Assembly (NCBI RefSeq): GCF_002847445.1
Contig: NZ_CP025430.1
Span: 372,001 to 436,000 of the forward strand
Length of the DNA stretch: 64,000 nt
Direction: 5' to 3'
Origin: Paracoccus zhejiangensis
GTDB taxonomy: Bacteria; Pseudomonadota; Alphaproteobacteria; Rhodobacterales; Rhodobacteraceae
Shown one piece after another: positions 43,409-52,299 of this stretch. The first letter of the stretch is position 1. Every line of letters begins with the position of its first letter. The notes under the pieces were generated by a model that worked only from the letters and a program-made list of their open reading frames with translations, was not told the origin of the DNA and did no database searches. Position numbers and translations under genes: made by a program.

Positions 43409-44485
43409 ATGAAACATTCCCTGATCCTGACCACTGCCCTGACGGGCCTGATCGCGCTGCCGGCGGCAGCACAGGAGGTTGCCCTGCTGTCCTGGGGCGG
43501 CGCCTATGGCAACAGCCATCTGGAAGCCTATGCCAAGCCCTTCGAGGCCGAGACCGGGATCAAGGTGGTGATGCAGGACGCCGACAACCCGGCCACGCCG
43601 ATCAAGGCCATGGTCGAGGCGGGCAATGTGACGGTCGACGTGGCCTCGGTCGAATATGCCGATGCGGTGCGCCTGTGCGATGAGGGTCTCTTGGAAACCA
43701 TCGACGGCTCGATCCTCGCGGCGGCCGAGGATGGTACGGCGGCGGCGGATGACTTCATCGAGGGGGCCGTGACCGACTGCTTTGTCGGCACCGATGTCTA
43801 TTCGATGATCCTGGCCTATGACGACAGCAAGTTCGCCGACGCCAAGCCCGCCACCCCGGCGGACTTCTTCGACCTGGCGAAATTCCCCGGCAAGCGCACC
43901 ATGCGCAAGGGTGCCAAGTTCAACCTCGAACTGGCGCTGATGGCCGATGGCGTGGCCCCGGCGGATGTCTATGCCACGCTCGGCACGCCCGAGGGTGTGG
44001 ACCGCGCCTTTGCCAAGCTCGACAGCATCAAGTCGGACGTGATCTGGTGGGAGGCCGGGGCGCAGCCGCCGCAGCTTCTGGCCGATGGCGAAGTGACCAT
44101 GGCCTATGCCTTCAACGGCCGGATCTTCAATGCCGCGCAGGCCGAGGGCAAGCCGTTCAAGATCATCTGGGACGGCCAGATCTACGAGATGGAAGGCTGG
44201 GTGGTGCCGAAGGGCGCGCCGCACCTGGAAGACGCGCTGAAATTCGTCACCTACTCGACCTCGCCCAAGCCGCAAGCGCGGGCTGCCGAGTTCATCAGCT
44301 ATGGCCCGCCGCGCAAATCGGCGGCTGCGCTGGTCGGCAATATCGAGGGCACGGAGGTGCCGATGGGTCCGAACCTGCCGACCTCGGCCGAGAACATGAC
44401 CAATGCGCTCGGCTCGAACCTTGATTTCTGGGTCGATCACGACGCCGAGCTGAACGAGCGTTTCAACAGCTGGCTGGCCGGTTGA
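43409..44485 (+). CDS. Polyamine-type ABC substrate-binding protein, copy 1 (PotD-like)
   Basis: A 358-residue periplasmic receptor with a signal peptide (MKHSLILTTALTGLIALPAA, ends AAAQ). The mature protein starts EVALLSWGGAYGNSH, and the type-2 binding fold includes ETGIKV near 50 and WWEAGAQPPQLLADGEV near 210. The neighbouring gene encodes a paralogue of the same length, most of the binding region being clearly alignable, so this is a tandem duplication. The subgroup includes spermidine/putrescine binding proteins, although close relatives may bind other compounds. A G-C hairpin at 44498-44523 follows the stop, between the two binding-protein genes. Confidence 0.9.
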   Translation: MKHSLILTTALTGLIALPAAAQEVALLSWGGAYGNSHLEAYAKPFEAETGIKVVMQDADNPATPIKAMVEAGNVTVDVASVEYADAVRLCDEGLLETIDGSILAAAEDGTAAADDFIEGAVTDCFVGTDVYSMILAYDDSKFADAKPATPADFFDLAKFPGKRTMRKGAKFNLELALMADGVAPADVYATLGTPEGVDRAFAKLDSIKSDVIWWEAGAQPPQLLADGEVTMAYAFNGRIFNAAQAEGKPFKIIWDGQIYEMEGWVVPKGAPHLEDALKFVTYSTSPKPQARAAEFISYGPPRKSAAALVGNIEGTEVPMGPNLPTSAENMTNALGSNLDFWVDHDAELNERFNSWLAG

Positions 44486-44497
44486 TCTGACAATCCG

Positions 44498-44523
44498 GCG
44501 GGTGGTCCCATGGGGCCGCCCGC
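44498..44523 (+). terminator. Intercistronic hairpin after binding-protein gene 1
   Basis: An 11- to 12-bp stem GCGGGTGGTCCC/GGGGCCGCCCGC containing G-U pairs with a very short loop, 12 bases after the stop. There is only a TTCTG after it, so it likely stabilises the upstream mRNA or attenuates read-through. Confidence 0.5.
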
Positions 44524-44607
44524 TTCTGCCTGACAACCTGTCGGAAGCAGGACGGGCCAATAAAAACAAAAAGATAAGACAACAATCTTGAAACAGGGTG
44601 AACCATA

Positions 44608-45684
44608 ATGAAGTCTATCCTCATCGCTACCACCGCCTTGGCCGGGCTGGCATCCGCCGCGCTGGCCGAGGGCGAGGTGAACGTCGTCTCGTGGGGTGGC
44701 GCCTACGAGGTCAGCCAGGTCGAGGCCTATAACAAGCCCTTCACCGCCGAGACCGGCATCAAGGTCAACATGATCGCCGCCGACAACCCGGCCACGCCGC
44801 TGAAGGCGCAGGTCGAGGCCGGCAACATCACCGGCGACGTCTTCGACATCGAGGTGTCCGACGCCATCCGCCTGTGCGACGAGGGCGCGCTGGTCGAGAT
44901 CAACCCCGCCGATCTGCCCGCCGCCCCCGATGGCACCCCGGCCGCCGAGGATTTCATCGACGGCGCGCTGCAGGATTGCGCGGTGGCGAACATCTTCTGG
45001 GGCACGGTCATTGCCTATGACAACACCAAGTTCCCCGATGGTGCCCCGACCACGGCGGCGGATTTCTTTGACCTCGAGAAATATCCCGGCAAGCGCGGGT
45101 TGCCGAAAAGCGCCAAGCGCACGCTCTACCTGGCGCTGATCGCCGATGGCGTGCCGGCCGACCAGATCTATGAGAAGCTGGCGACCCCGGAAGGCGTGGC
45201 GCAGGCCTTTGCGAAACTCGACACCATCAAGGACAGCGTTGTCTGGTGGGAAGCGGGCGCGCAGCCGCCGCAGCTTCTGGCCGATGGCGAGGTGACGATG
45301 GCCACCGGCTATAACGGGCGCTTCTTCGACGCCATGGTTGGCGAGGGCAAACCCTTCACCATCATCTGGGACGGTCAGTACATGGATCTCGACATGTTCG
45401 CCATTCCCAAGGGCTCGCCCAACCCGGAAGCCGCGATGGCCTATCTGAAATTCGCCACCGACACTCAGCGTCTGGCCGATCAGGCGAAATACATCGCCTA
45501 TGGCCCGTCGCGGAAATCCTCGGCGGCGCTGGTCGGCAAGTACAAGGACGGCACCACCGACATGGCGCCGCACATGCCGACGAACCCGGACCACATGACC
45601 ACCTCGATCATGGATGACCCGGAATTCTGGGCCGACCACGATGCCGAGATGAGCGAACAGTTCAACGCCTGGCTGGCTGGCTGA
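44608..45684 (+). CDS. Polyamine-type ABC substrate-binding protein, copy 2 (PotD-like)
   Basis: A 358-residue paralogue of the previous gene, with signal peptide (MKSILIATTALAGLASAALA). The two share SWGGAY, KPFxAETGIKV, ADNPATP, RLCDEG, WWEAGAQPPQLLADGEVTMA and SYGPxRKS-like segments, and differ in several binding-loop positions. This suggests a related but not identical ligand or affinity. The next gene, a permease, starts 65 bases downstream, with a second hairpin in between at 45699-45723. Confidence 0.9.
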   Translation: MKSILIATTALAGLASAALAEGEVNVVSWGGAYEVSQVEAYNKPFTAETGIKVNMIAADNPATPLKAQVEAGNITGDVFDIEVSDAIRLCDEGALVEINPADLPAAPDGTPAAEDFIDGALQDCAVANIFWGTVIAYDNTKFPDGAPTTAADFFDLEKYPGKRGLPKSAKRTLYLALIADGVPADQIYEKLATPEGVAQAFAKLDTIKDSVVWWEAGAQPPQLLADGEVTMATGYNGRFFDAMVGEGKPFTIIWDGQYMDLDMFAIPKGSPNPEAAMAYLKFATDTQRLADQAKYIAYGPSRKSSAALVGKYKDGTTDMAPHMPTNPDHMTTSIMDDPEFWADHDAEMSEQFNAWLAG

Positions 45685-45698
45685 TCCGACAACCGCTG

Positions 45699-45723
45699 CC
45701 GTCCCCGGCTGGTCCGGGGGCGG
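45699..45723 (+). terminator. Intercistronic hairpin after binding-protein gene 2
   Basis: A 10-bp stem CCGTCCCCGG/CCGGGGGCGG (one G-U pair) with a 5-base loop, 14 bases after the stop and 26 before the permease ATG. Confidence 0.5.
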
Positions 45724-45749
45724 TGGCCCTTCCACCGCGAAGAGACATC

Positions 45750-47048
45750 ATGGCACAGGCCCTCGATCCCCACGCCGCCATCGCCACCCAAGCGGGTGGT
45801 ATCGATGATGGCCCGCTGACCACGGCCGATGGCCAACCCCTGGCCCGCGCGCTGCGCCGCTCGCAGAAGCGCGCCAAGCGCCGCGCCTTCCTGCTGGTGC
45901 TGCCGCTGCTGGCCTTCATCCTGCTGACCTTCGTGGTGCCGATCGCGCAGATGCTGCAGCGATCCTTCTACAATGACGGCTTTTCGGCCAACATGCCGCA
46001 GGTCTCGGCCTGGTTCGCCGATACCGAGCGTGGCACCGATCCCGACGAGGCGGCCTGGGCCGCGCTGGCCGCCGACCTGACCGCCGCCGCGGAGAACCGC
46101 AGCATCGGCGTCGTCGGCACCCGCATCAACTACGACATGGCCGGCACGCGGTCGCTGTTCACCTCGACCGGCCGCAAGGTCCGCGATGGGCTGGAGCCGC
46201 CCTACCAGGCGGCGCTGACCGAGATCGATGCGAAATGGGCCGACCCGGTGCTGTGGAGCACGATGCGCGAAGCCTCGAGCCCGGTGACGACGAATTTCTA
46301 TCTTGCCTCGCTGGACCGCAAGCGCGATGCCGAGGGCAGCATCACCCAGGTGGCCGAGAACCAGCGCGTCTACATCATGCTGTTCCTGCGCACCTTCGGC
46401 CTGTCGCTGCTGATCACCGCGCTGACCTTCGTCCTTGGCTTCCCGATTGCGCATCTTCTGGCGACGCTGCCGATGCGCAAGTCGAACCTGTTGATGATCC
46501 TCGTGCTTCTGCCCTTCTGGACCTCGCTTCTGGTGCGCACGACCAGCTGGATCGTGCTGTTGCAGCAGCAGGGCGTGGTGAATGACCTTCTGGTCTGGGC
46601 CAATGTCATCGACGCCAATGGCCGGTTGCAGATGATCTACAACCGCACCGGCACGATCATCGCGATGACCCATATCCTGCTGCCCTTCATGATCCTGCCG
46701 CTCTACTCGGTGATGCGCACGATCAACCCCTCCTATGCCCGCGCCGCGCGGTCACTGGGGGCGACCAGCTGGACGACCTTCCGCCGCATCTATTTCCCGC
46801 AGACCCTGCCGGGGCTGGGGGCAGGGGCGCTGTTGGTGTTCATCCTCGCCGTGGGCTATTACATCACGCCCGCGCTGGTCGGCGGTTCCTCTGGCCAGCT
46901 CATCTCGAACATGATCGCCATGCACATGACCGACACGCTGAACTGGTCGATGGCGGCGGCGCTGGCGGCGCTTCTGCTGGCGGCGGTGCTGCTGCTCTAC
47001 TGGTGCTATGACCGCATGGTCGGCATCGACAACCTGAAGCTGGGGTGA
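45750..47048 (+). CDS. Polyamine-type ABC permease 1 (PotB-like) with large insertion
   Basis: A 432-residue permease, about 140 longer than PotB. The first transmembrane helix is at about 45-70, then about 130 residues of soluble, mostly periplasmic sequence (about 72-205, beginning SFYNDGFSANMPQVSAW), then five further helices. The EAA loop is YARAARSLGATSWTTFRRIYF (about 330-350). It interacts with the ATPase at that loop and pairs with permease 2. The extra domain between the first and second helices occurs in this branch of the family and may contact the binding proteins. Confidence 0.9.
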   Translation: MAQALDPHAAIATQAGGIDDGPLTTADGQPLARALRRSQKRAKRRAFLLVLPLLAFILLTFVVPIAQMLQRSFYNDGFSANMPQVSAWFADTERGTDPDEAAWAALAADLTAAAENRSIGVVGTRINYDMAGTRSLFTSTGRKVRDGLEPPYQAALTEIDAKWADPVLWSTMREASSPVTTNFYLASLDRKRDAEGSITQVAENQRVYIMLFLRTFGLSLLITALTFVLGFPIAHLLATLPMRKSNLLMILVLLPFWTSLLVRTTSWIVLLQQQGVVNDLLVWANVIDANGRLQMIYNRTGTIIAMTHILLPFMILPLYSVMRTINPSYARAARSLGATSWTTFRRIYFPQTLPGLGAGALLVFILAVGYYITPALVGGSSGQLISNMIAMHMTDTLNWSMAAALAALLLAAVLLLYWCYDRMVGIDNLKLG

Positions 47049-47054
47049 CGCAAG

Positions 47055-48008
47055 ATGGCGCTTCCGAATTACGCATCCCCGGCCGAGCGGATCTGGCACT
47101 GGTCCTACCTGCTGATCTGCACGCTGATCTTCATTTTCCTGATCGCGCCGATCCTGGTGATCATCCCGCTCAGTTTCAACGCCGAGCCCTATTTCACCTT
47201 CACCGAGAAGATGCGGTCCTTTGACCCGGACGGCTATTCGATGCGCTGGTATGACAGCCTGCTGACCTTCGGGATGCAGGCGCCCGACGGGCCGCGCAAT
47301 GCCGGCTGGTGGGCCGATGCCTGGGCCAATGCCAAGTGGATCAATGCCGCCAAGAACTCGATCATCATCGGCTTCTTCTCGACCATCCTCGCCACCTTTC
47401 TCGGCACGCTGGCCGCGCTTGGCCTGTCGCGCCCGGAAATGCCCTTCCGCCGGGCGATCATGGCGATCCTGATCTCGCCGATGATCGTGCCGCTGATCAT
47501 CACCGCGACCGGCATGTTCTTCTTCTATTCGAACCCCTGTTCGGTGCTGGGCTGGGTCGGGTTGCCGACGAATTGCGGGCGGCTGGCGGGCACCTACCTG
47601 GGCGTGATCCTTGCCCATGCCACGCTTGGCATTCCCTTCGTCATCATCACCGTGACGGCGACGCTGGTGGGCTTCGACCAGTCGCTGAACCGCGCCGCCG
47701 CGAGCCTTGGGGCCAATCCGCGCACCACCTTCTTCCGCGTGACCATGCCGCTGATCCTGCCCGGCGTGATCTCGGGCGCGCTGTTCGCCTTTGTCACCAG
47801 CTTTGACGAGGTCGTCGCGGTGCTGTTCATCGCCGGCCCGGATCAGCAGACCATCCCGCGGCAGATGTGGAACGGCATCCGCGAACAGATCTCGCCGGCC
47901 ATCCTTGCCGTCGCGACCATCCTGGTGATCTTCTCGATCGCGCTGCTGACCACGGTGGAACTGCTGCGCCGCCGCTCGGAACGGCTGCGGGGCGTTACAC
48001 CGCACTGA
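47055..48008 (+). CDS. Polyamine-type ABC permease 2 (PotC-like)
   Basis: A 317-residue permease with six hydrophobic helices. The EAA loop is LNRAAASLGANPRTTFFRVTM (about 212-232). It begins six bases after permease 1 and ends the cluster; its partner gene order ATPase-receptor-receptor-permease-permease is the usual one for PotABCD. The extra segment between helices 1 and 2 (YFTFTEKMRSFDPDGYSM) is shorter than in permease 1. Confidence 0.92.
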   Translation: MALPNYASPAERIWHWSYLLICTLIFIFLIAPILVIIPLSFNAEPYFTFTEKMRSFDPDGYSMRWYDSLLTFGMQAPDGPRNAGWWADAWANAKWINAAKNSIIIGFFSTILATFLGTLAALGLSRPEMPFRRAIMAILISPMIVPLIITATGMFFFYSNPCSVLGWVGLPTNCGRLAGTYLGVILAHATLGIPFVIITVTATLVGFDQSLNRAAASLGANPRTTFFRVTMPLILPGVISGALFAFVTSFDEVVAVLFIAGPDQQTIPRQMWNGIREQISPAILAVATILVIFSIALLTTVELLRRRSERLRGVTPH

Positions 48009-48029
48009 TCCGGGCGGGGCAGGCCCCTG

Positions 48030-48974
48030 TCAGGGAAGAATCGCCAGCCACATCCAGATGGTCAGGACCGAGGCCAGGGTGCCGATCAGCACGGTCGAGG
48101 CGGCAACCCGCCGGGCCGCGCCGTAGATATTTGCGAAGATATAGGCATTGACCCCCGGTGCCATCGAGGCGGTGACGACCGCCGAGCGCATCCCGTCCGT
48201 ATCCAGCCCCAGACCGCGGCCAAGGCCGAAGCTGATCGCCGGATGCAGGATCAGGCTGATGCCGCAGCACATGGCGATGGTCGCCATGTCGCCCTCGGGC
48301 CGGTAACGCAGCAGCACGCCGCCAAGGCCGAACAAAGCAGCGGGCAGGGCCGAGCGTGCCAGCATGTCGACCCCGGCCCAGAAGCCCTCGGGCAGAGCCA
48401 GCCCGGCCTGCGTCAGCAGGTTCACCACGAAGCCCACGAGGATGCCGATGACCAAGGGCGTCCTCAGCACCCCGCCAAGCGCCCGCGCGGCCACCGCGCC
48501 GACCGACAGGTTCTTGCCGCGTGCCAGCGTGAATTCCATCATGGTGATGCCGAAGGTATAGATCAGCGGCGAATGGATCGAGATGATCGCCCAGTTTCCC
48601 ATCAGCGCGTCCGGGCCATAGGCGCGTTCCATGATCGGGATGCCCAGAAGCAGGCTGTTCGAGAACAGGCAGACGAAGCCGATCGCCACGCAATCGGCAG
48701 GCGGGCGCTTGAAGATGAACTTGGCCCCGGCCCAGCCTGCCAGGTAGCCGGCAAAGGCACCGCCATAGAAGGACAGCATCAGGTTGATGCGGAAGCCCTC
48801 GCCCAGGTCGAGCCGCGCGATCGAGGAAAACAGCAGCACCGGCACGGCGAAATTCTGGGCATAGCGCATCAGCCCATCGACGGCGCTTTCCGAGAACCAG
48901 CCGCGCCAGGCGACCAGGTAGCCGAAACCGATGACCAGGAAGACCGGCAGGATGACGGTGAAAAGATCGCTCAT
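48030..48974 (-). CDS. AEC family transporter (auxin efflux carrier type)
   Basis: A 314-residue membrane protein with ten hydrophobic helices in two halves. The centre contains NSLLLGIPIMERAYGPDAL, the broken-helix Asn/Pro motif of the family. AEC members in bacteria transport malate or other organic acids; the substrate is open. The gene is followed downstream by the converging permease with only 21 bases between. Its start overlaps the stop of the upstream metallo-beta-lactamase gene by four bases, so it may be the last gene of the dac-tmk-holB-tatD-MBL operon. Confidence 0.85.
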   Translation of the reverse strand: MSDLFTVILPVFLVIGFGYLVAWRGWFSESAVDGLMRYAQNFAVPVLLFSSIARLDLGEGFRINLMLSFYGGAFAGYLAGWAGAKFIFKRPPADCVAIGFVCLFSNSLLLGIPIMERAYGPDALMGNWAIISIHSPLIYTFGITMMEFTLARGKNLSVGAVAARALGGVLRTPLVIGILVGFVVNLLTQAGLALPEGFWAGVDMLARSALPAALFGLGGVLLRYRPEGDMATIAMCCGISLILHPAISFGLGRGLGLDTDGMRSAVVTASMAPGVNAYIFANIYGAARRVAASTVLIGTLASVLTIWMWLAILP

Positions 48975-49801
48975 GCCGGCTCCTCGGCAAGGGGCTGCGG
49001 GGCAGGGGCGTTCACGCCCACCTCGATCACCAGCCCGTCATGGGCGGGGATGACGTTCGGGGGCGTGGCCTTCATGGTCTCGGCATGGTCGAGATCGATA
49101 TGCATGTTCGTCACCACCCCGCGCTTGGCCCGCGAGCGTTCGATCCAGTCCAGCGCCAGCGCCAGATGGGCATGGCTGGGATGGGGTGTCAGGCGCAGGG
49201 CGTCGCAGACAAAGACCTCGGCCCCCTCGATCAGCGGCCAGCACTCGCCGGGGATGAACGAGACATCGGGCAGATAGACCAGCCCGCCGATGCGGAACCC
49301 CAGCGAGGTGATGTCGCCATGCTGCACCCGGAAGGGCAGGAACTGGATCAGCCCGCCGGCGCCATCGATGCCAAAGGGGCCGTCGATCAGGTTCAGGTCC
49401 GCGACCGGAGGATAGGCCGAGCCCTCGGGCGTCTCGAAGATATAGCCAAATCGCTTGACCAGCGCCCGGGTCGTCGGCGCATCGGCCCAGACCGGCATGC
49501 GCTGATGGGCATTATAGGCCAGCTGGCGGATGTCATCGATGCCATGGGTGTGGTCGGCATGGGCATGGGTATAGACCACCGCATCCACCGTGGTCACATT
49601 GGCGTCGATCAGCTGCCACACCATGTCCGGCCCGGTATCGATCAGCACCCGGGTGATGCCATGTTCGCCCACGCGCTCGACCAGAAGGGCGCAGCGGCGG
49701 CGGCGGTTCTTGGGATTGGTAGGGTCGCAGGCGCCCCAGCGGTTGCCGATCCTCGGCACGCCGCCCGATGAGCCGCAGCCGAGGATCGTGGCGCGGATCA
49801 T
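48971..49801 (-). CDS. MBL-fold metallo-hydrolase (PhnP-like)
   Basis: A 276-residue metallo-beta-lactamase-fold hydrolase. The metal-binding HxHxDH is in VYTHAHADHTHGIDD, with the Asp ligand in YLPDVSFIP and a later His in TNMHIDLDH. The N-terminus TILGCGSSGGVPRIG is typical of PhnP/ElaC-like phosphodiesterases, and the pattern of Cys/Asn near CDPTNPKNRRRRC resembles the zinc site of PhnP. It overlaps tatD by four bases at its start. Probable role: cyclic phosphodiester or tRNA-end processing; not certain. Confidence 0.88.
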   Translation of the reverse strand: MIRATILGCGSSGGVPRIGNRWGACDPTNPKNRRRRCALLVERVGEHGITRVLIDTGPDMVWQLIDANVTTVDAVVYTHAHADHTHGIDDIRQLAYNAHQRMPVWADAPTTRALVKRFGYIFETPEGSAYPPVADLNLIDGPFGIDGAGGLIQFLPFRVQHGDITSLGFRIGGLVYLPDVSFIPGECWPLIEGAEVFVCDALRLTPHPSHAHLALALDWIERSRAKRGVVTNMHIDLDHAETMKATPPNVIPAHDGLVIEVGVNAPAPQPLAEEPA

Positions 49802-50592
49802 GCGGCAGCCTTCCAGAACAGCCGGTCGAAATTCTCGGTCGTGGCACGGGCGAAATCGGCATAATCGATGCCATAGACCTGCGCGCCGACAGCGGCCGTT
49901 TTCGCCACATAGGCCGGTTCGTTGCGCTTGCCGCGATAAGGCGGCGGCGCGAGATAGGGGCTGTCGGTTTCCACAAGGATCCGCTCCAGCGGCGCGGCGG
50001 CGAAGATGTCGCGCAGTTCCTGCGAGCGGGGAAAGGCGGCGATGCCCGACATCGACAGGTAGAACCCCAGATCCAGCGCCGCCCGCGCGAGGTCCGGCCC
50101 CGAGCTGAAGCAATGCATCACACAGCTATAGTCGCCGTTGCGATATTCCTCGGTCAGGATGCGGGCCATGTCCTCGTCGGCATCGCGGGCATGGATGATC
50201 AGCGGCAGGCGGGTCCGGCGCGCGGCCTCGATATGCAGGCGCAGGCTGACCTGCTGGGCGTCCTTGCTGTCGGCAGTGTAATGGTAATCAAGGCCGGTCT
50301 CGCCGATGCCCACCATCTTCGGATGCGCGGCATAGCCCAGAAGCTCGTCCAGCGTCACCGGCGGCTGGTCGGCCACGCTCATCGGGTGCAGGCCCACGGC
50401 GTAGAAAAGCCCGTCATGCGCCTCGGCCAGTGCCTGCACCTTGGGGACATTCGGCATCTTCGTGCAGATCGTCACCATGCGCGTCACCCCGGCGGCGCGG
50501 GCGCGGGCGATGATCTCACCCTGCTGGCCGTCGAAATCCGGGAAATCCAGATGGCAATGGCTATCGACGATTGCGGGGGGCGCATCGGTCAT
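49798..50592 (-). CDS. TatD family metal-dependent hydrolase
   Basis: A 264-residue TIM-barrel nuclease. Metal ligands are in IVDSHCHLDFPDF (HxH), IGETGLDYHY (Glu), PLIIHARDAD (His), VMHCFSSG (His) and VETDSPYLAP (Asp). TatD enzymes are 3'-exonucleases acting on DNA. It is part of the compact operon with holB upstream by one intervening base and the MBL gene downstream overlapping by four. This order, tmk-holB-tatD-MBL, is widespread in alphaproteobacteria. Confidence 0.94.
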   Translation of the reverse strand: MTDAPPAIVDSHCHLDFPDFDGQQGEIIARARAAGVTRMVTICTKMPNVPKVQALAEAHDGLFYAVGLHPMSVADQPPVTLDELLGYAAHPKMVGIGETGLDYHYTADSKDAQQVSLRLHIEAARRTRLPLIIHARDADEDMARILTEEYRNGDYSCVMHCFSSGPDLARAALDLGFYLSMSGIAAFPRSQELRDIFAAAPLERILVETDSPYLAPPPYRGKRNEPAYVAKTAAVGAQVYGIDYADFARATTENFDRLFWKAAA

Positions 50593-50593
50593 G

Positions 50594-51697
50594 TCACGAG
50601 GTCCTGGCTGATTGGGCCGGCGGCAGATGCGCCAGTTCGGTCAGCATATCCATCACCAGCGCCGCAGGGTCAAGGTTCACGGACCGCCCGATCCGCGCCC
50701 GCGCCAGCAGTTCGGCCTGTGCGCCCGCCCAGTCCCGCGCGGCGCGGTCATCGGGCGAGAGCCGCGCCATCACCCGGCCCTCGCGCTCGGCCGCCTGCGG
50801 CAGCGGCGCGCCCATCAGCCCGGCGCGCGCCAGACGACTGAGCAGCCGGTCCATCAGTGTCACCATCAGGTCGAAGGGATCGCCATCGGCATCGGCACGC
50901 TTGGCCGCCTGATCCGCCAGTTTCAGCGCCTTCTGCCGGTCCATCGACGGCAGGCTGTCCATCAGGTCGATCAGGTCCTGATAGCGTGCCAGCCCGTCCT
51001 GACCGGCCAGCCGCAGCGCCTCGCCGACCGAACCACCGGCCAGCGCCGCCAGCTTCTCGGGATCATCCTCGCTGCCCAGATCCTGCAGCACCGAACCCAT
51101 GTGCTCGGGCGCCAGTGGGGTCAGGCGCAACTCCCGGCAGCGCGACCGGATCGTCGGCAAAAGCCGCGCCGGCTGATGCGCGATCATCAGGATCAACGCG
51201 TCCTTCGGCGGCTCCTCGAGCACCTTCAGCAGCGCATTGGCGGCGGCCGTGTTCATCTCGTCGGCGGCATCGATGATGGCGATGCGGCGGCCACCCTCGG
51301 CCGCGCTCATGTGGAAGAAGCCCAGTACCTTGCGGATCTCGTCCACGGTGATCTCGGCCCGCAGACGCTTGGCCTTGTCGTCCCATGGGCGGCGGATCAG
51401 CATGACATTCGGCTCTGACAGCGCGGCGATGCGGCGGGCGGCGGGGGCATCCGGCGGCGCGGTCAGGTCGTCGCTTTCGGCGCCTGTCAGCAGCCAGCGG
51501 GCGATGGACCATGCCAGGGTCGCCTTGCCCACCCCGCGCGGGCCGGTGATCAGCCAGCCGTGATGCAGCCGGTGGCTGCGCGCGGCGCTGACGAAATCGG
51601 CGACCGCCGCCGTCTGGCCGATGACGCGCGGGGCCATGCGGGGATGGGGCGCGCCGGGCACCCGGTCGGGTTCGGGAATATCGTCGGTGGCACTCAT
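50594..51697 (-). CDS. holB: DNA polymerase III subunit delta prime
   Basis: A clamp-loader subunit of 367 residues. A P-loop-like segment is in ITGPRGVGKATLAWS, sensor/Walker B-like IAIIDAADEMNTAAANALLK follows, and the conserved SRC motif is in TIRSRCRELRL. The C-terminal helical domain ends at about 340. It contributes to loading the beta clamp at replication forks. The start overlaps the tmk stop by four bases (51694-51697). Confidence 0.93.
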   Translation of the reverse strand: MSATDDIPEPDRVPGAPHPRMAPRVIGQTAAVADFVSAARSHRLHHGWLITGPRGVGKATLAWSIARWLLTGAESDDLTAPPDAPAARRIAALSEPNVMLIRRPWDDKAKRLRAEITVDEIRKVLGFFHMSAAEGGRRIAIIDAADEMNTAAANALLKVLEEPPKDALILMIAHQPARLLPTIRSRCRELRLTPLAPEHMGSVLQDLGSEDDPEKLAALAGGSVGEALRLAGQDGLARYQDLIDLMDSLPSMDRQKALKLADQAAKRADADGDPFDLMVTLMDRLLSRLARAGLMGAPLPQAAEREGRVMARLSPDDRAARDWAGAQAELLARARIGRSVNLDPAALVMDMLTELAHLPPAQSARTS

Positions 51698-52299
51698 GCC
51701 GGCAGGGCCGCGCGGACCCGGGCGGCGACATCCTCGGGCGCGCCCGAGCCGTCGATCAGCCGCACCCGTGCCGGGTTCTCGGCAGCCAGCGCGCGGAAAC
51801 CGGCGGCGAGTTTTTCCTGAAAGCCGAGGCCGAGGCTTTCAAAGCGATCTTCGCTGCCGCCCCGCGCCTTGCCGCGTGAAAGGCCGGTGGCCGGGTCGAT
51901 ATCGATGACCAGTGTCAGGTCGGGCTCGAGGCCGACGGCGGTCTCGTGCAGGCTGTCCACCATGCCGCGCAGATCGCCGCGCGTGGCGCCCTGATAGACG
52001 CGGGTGGAATCGGCGAAACGGTCGGTGATGACGGTGCGGCCTGCCGCGAGCGCCGGGCGGATCAGCCGTTCCAGATGGTCGCGGCGGGCGGCGGTGAACA
52101 AGAGGATCTCGGTCTCGGGCGACCAGCGTTCACCCGCGCCTTCGACCAGCAGCCGCCGGATCTCCTCGGCGCCGGGGGAACCGCCCGGCTCGCGGGTCAG
52201 AACGACATCACGCCCCTCGGCCCGCAGAGCCTCGGCCAGAAGACGCGATTGGGTGGATTTGCCGCTGCCGTCGATGCCCTCGAAGCTGATGAACATCAA
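51694..52299 (-). CDS. tmk: Thymidylate kinase
   Basis: Phosphorylates dTMP to dTDP. It has 201 residues. P-loop FEGIDGSGKSTQSRLL (residues 5-20), the DR(F/Y) motif in VITDRFADST, TREPGGSPGAEEI, and a LID RGKARGGSEDRFES. The start overlaps the D-alanyl-D-alanine carboxypeptidase stop by four bases, and its end overlaps holB. Together with tdk at 57 kb the window holds two consecutive steps of dTTP salvage, at different loci. Confidence 0.96.
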   Translation of the reverse strand: MMFISFEGIDGSGKSTQSRLLAEALRAEGRDVVLTREPGGSPGAEEIRRLLVEGAGERWSPETEILLFTAARRDHLERLIRPALAAGRTVITDRFADSTRVYQGATRGDLRGMVDSLHETAVGLEPDLTLVIDIDPATGLSRGKARGGSEDRFESLGLGFQEKLAAGFRALAAENPARVRLIDGSGAPEDVAARVRAALPA

